A DNA stretch of 41,702 bases from CADCTB01 sp035494015 (GTDB taxonomy: Bacteria > Actinomycetota > Acidimicrobiia > Acidimicrobiales > AC-14): contig DATJHJ010000155.1 in assembly GCA_035494015.1 (NCBI GenBank), forward strand, positions 1 to 41,702, written 5' to 3'. The stretch's first letter is position 1, and every line of letters begins with the position of its first letter. The notes below the pieces were generated by a model. That model was not told the origin of the DNA and did no database searches. It saw only the letters and a list, made by a program, of their open reading frames with translations. The position numbers and the translations under genes were made by a program. Shown one piece after another: positions 40,376-41,702 of the stretch.

Positions 40376-41576
40376 ACCCGTGGTGGTGGTCGGCGGCGGC
40401 CCGGCGGGAGCGGCCGCCGCCATCACCCTGGCCCGGGCCGGTGCCGACGTGCTGGTGGCCGACAAGGCCCGGTTCCCGCGGGACAAGTGCTGCGGCGACG
40501 GCCTGACCGCCGACGCCCTGCGCCAGCTGGAATCGCTCGGCCTGCGCCCGGAGTCGGTGCCCGACTGGCAGCCCGTCGACCAGGTCTTCGTCCGCTCGCC
40601 GGTGGGCCGGACGGTCCGGTTCCCCCTGCCGGCCGACGGCCAGTACGCGGTCGTCGCCCCCCGGGCCCAGCTCGACGCCGCCCTGCTCGACGTGGCCCGG
40701 GCCGCGGGCGCCAAGGTGGCCGACGGGCACGGCCTGATCGGGGCCCGGGCCGTCACGGGCGGGATCGAGCTGGAGGTCGACGGGCTGGGCAGCATGGTGT
40801 CGCCCTACGTGATCGGGGCCGACGGCGCCTGGTCGCCGCTGCGCCACGCCCTGGGCGCCAACCAGCCCGGCTACCTGGGCGACTGGCACGCCTTCCGCCA
40901 GTACTTCTCCGGTGTCGGGCCGGCGGCGGCGGGGCTGTGGATCTGGTTCGAACCCGACCTCCTGCCCGGCTACGCCTGGTCGTTCCCCCTCCCCGGAGGG
41001 CGGGCGAACGTGGGGTTCGGCATCCTGCGCGACGCGGGGATCCCCATCCGGGAGATGAAGGACATGTGGCCGGAGCTGCTGGCCCGGCCCGCGCTGCGCG
41101 AGGTGCTCGGGGATACCGCCGTGCCGGAGGGGACGCACAAGGCGTGGCCCATCCCGGCCCGGGTCGACAAGATGCCGCTGACCGCGGGGGACGGCCGGGC
41201 CCTGTTCGTGGGCGATGCCGCGTGCGCCACCGACCCCATGACCGGCGAGGGCATCGCCCAGGCCCTGCTCACCGGGCGGCTGGCCGCCGAGGCCGTGCTG
41301 GCCGGCGGTCCAGGCGCCGGCGCCGACGTGGGCGGTCGGTACGAGGCGGCCGTGGCGCACGACCTGTTCGCCGACCACCGCCTGGCCCGGCTGCTCAGCC
41401 GGGCCCTCAGCCACCGCAAGGGGGTCCGCGTCGCCCTGCGGGTGGCCGGGTCGAGCGACTGGACCCGGCGCAACTTCGGCCGCTGGCTGTTCGAGGACTA
41501 CCCCCGGGCCGCGGTGCTGACGCCGAGCCGGTGGCGGCGGGGCCTGTTCAGCGGGACCGGGGCGTACCGCTCGTGA
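40368..41576 (+). CDS. Geranylgeranyl reductase-family FAD-dependent oxidoreductase
   Basis: A 402-residue flavoprotein. The FAD motif is VVVVGGGPAGAAAAITLARA near the N-terminus. The family's CCGDGLTADALRQLESLG follows at ~40-57. The second FAD motif is ALFVGDAACATDPMTGEGIA, and EGTHKAWPIPARVDKM precedes it. In actinobacteria such enzymes saturate double bonds of isoprenoid chains, for example on menaquinone. The start is uncertain: TTG 40368 overlaps the previous gene by 8 nt, and GTG 40380 is an alternative four codons in. Its stop overlaps the next start by 4 nt (GTGA). The exact isoprenoid substrate cannot be inferred. Confidence 0.9.
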   Translation: MAEPVVVVGGGPAGAAAAITLARAGADVLVADKARFPRDKCCGDGLTADALRQLESLGLRPESVPDWQPVDQVFVRSPVGRTVRFPLPADGQYAVVAPRAQLDAALLDVARAAGAKVADGHGLIGARAVTGGIELEVDGLGSMVSPYVIGADGAWSPLRHALGANQPGYLGDWHAFRQYFSGVGPAAAGLWIWFEPDLLPGYAWSFPLPGGRANVGFGILRDAGIPIREMKDMWPELLARPALREVLGDTAVPEGTHKAWPIPARVDKMPLTAGDGRALFVGDAACATDPMTGEGIAQALLTGRLAAEAVLAGGPGAGADVGGRYEAAVAHDLFADHRLARLLSRALSHRKGVRVALRVAGSSDWTRRNFGRWLFEDYPRAAVLTPSRWRRGLFSGTGAYRS

Positions 41577-41702
41577 GGATCGACCGGGTGGTCGTCCCCG
41601 GCGTCTTCTCCCTCGACGGGGCCGACTACGACGTGGAGAACAACGTCTGGCTGGTCGGCGACGACGAGCAGGTGGTGGTCATCGACGCGCCCCACGACCC
41701 CG
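41573..41702 (+). CDS. Metallo-beta-lactamase-fold hydrolase, 5' part only
   Basis: The first 43 residues are in the window, reading from GTG 41573 (VRIDRVVVPGVFSLDGADYD) and ending NNVWLVGDDEQVVVIDAPHD. The NNVWLVGDDxxVVVIDAP strand pair is typical of the start of metallo-beta-lactamase-fold hydrolases. The metal-binding HxHxDH motif would lie beyond the window edge. The start overlaps the reductase stop by 4 nt, so it belongs to the VanW-membrane protein-reductase operon. Function beyond the fold cannot be told from this fragment. Confidence 0.75.
   Translation, partial: MRIDRVVVPGVFSLDGADYDVENNVWLVGDDEQVVVIDAPHDP

Overview
The window is GC-rich chromosomal DNA from an actinobacterium. The case for Actinomycetota is the frequent GTG/TTG starts, the many transcripts that appear leaderless, a mycobacterial-type PhoP regulator, type II glutamine synthetase, an ANTAR regulator and a gamma-alpha fused 2-oxoglutarate:ferredoxin oxidoreductase. 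My best guess is class Acidimicrobiia, but no rRNA or marker gene is present to prove it. I see no tRNA, rRNA, CRISPR array, insertion sequence, integrase or phage gene. No gene-free stretch exceeds 300 bases.

Layout. (1) 1-3.5 kb: the decayed end of an oxidoreductase gene, a large LuxR/ATPase regulator, a small orphan gene and the decayed end of an RNA ligase gene. (2) 3.5-14.2 kb, minus strand: a Tad (Flp-type) pilus/secretion operon. It is headed by its own histidine kinase and response regulator, followed by tadE, tadG, cpaB, tadZ, tadA, a von Willebrand A-TadB fusion and tadC, with a secreted metzincin lipoprotein downstream. (3) 14.3-16.4 kb, plus strand: a CheY-like receiver, a HEAT-repeat membrane protein and a soluble histidine kinase. 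(4) 16.4-21.5 kb, minus strand: a GH65 disaccharide phosphorylase, a GAF-SpoIIE phosphatase, galE and a shortened GAF-ANTAR protein, tightly coupled. (5) 21.5-28.7 kb: nitrogen and carbon metabolism, with amtB, a receiver-less winged-helix protein and glnB on one strand, korAB on the other, then a DsbA-like protein and glnII. (6) 28.7-32.4 kb: two unknown proteins, a YetF/DUF421 membrane protein and a DrrAB-type ABC exporter. (7) 32.4-37.2 kb: pyrophosphatase, the phoP-phoR two-component system, a DoxX protein with an 81-residue partner, and an HtrA protease. (8) 37.2-41.7 kb: GDP-mannose 4,6-dehydratase, a VanW-family protein, a small membrane protein, a geranylgeranyl-reductase-type flavoprotein and the start of a metallo-beta-lactamase-fold gene.

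The most interesting signal is regulatory. The response regulator at 32962 closely resembles mycobacterial PhoP, which binds 7-bp TCACAGC-like direct repeats separated by 4 bp. Repeats of that form, with exact 11-bp phasing, occur in front of phoP itself (three units), in front of htrA (four units) and in front of glnII (two units). This predicts a local PhoP regulon linking phosphate or envelope sensing to an envelope protease and to glutamine synthesis. A separate 11-bp-phased array (ATCCGTR, three units) lies in front of the LuxR/ATPase gene, and a 22-bp-spaced GTNAC pair resembling a GlnR box lies in front of amtB. Several start codons have a TANNNT hexamer 6-8 nt upstream, the pattern of leaderless transcripts.
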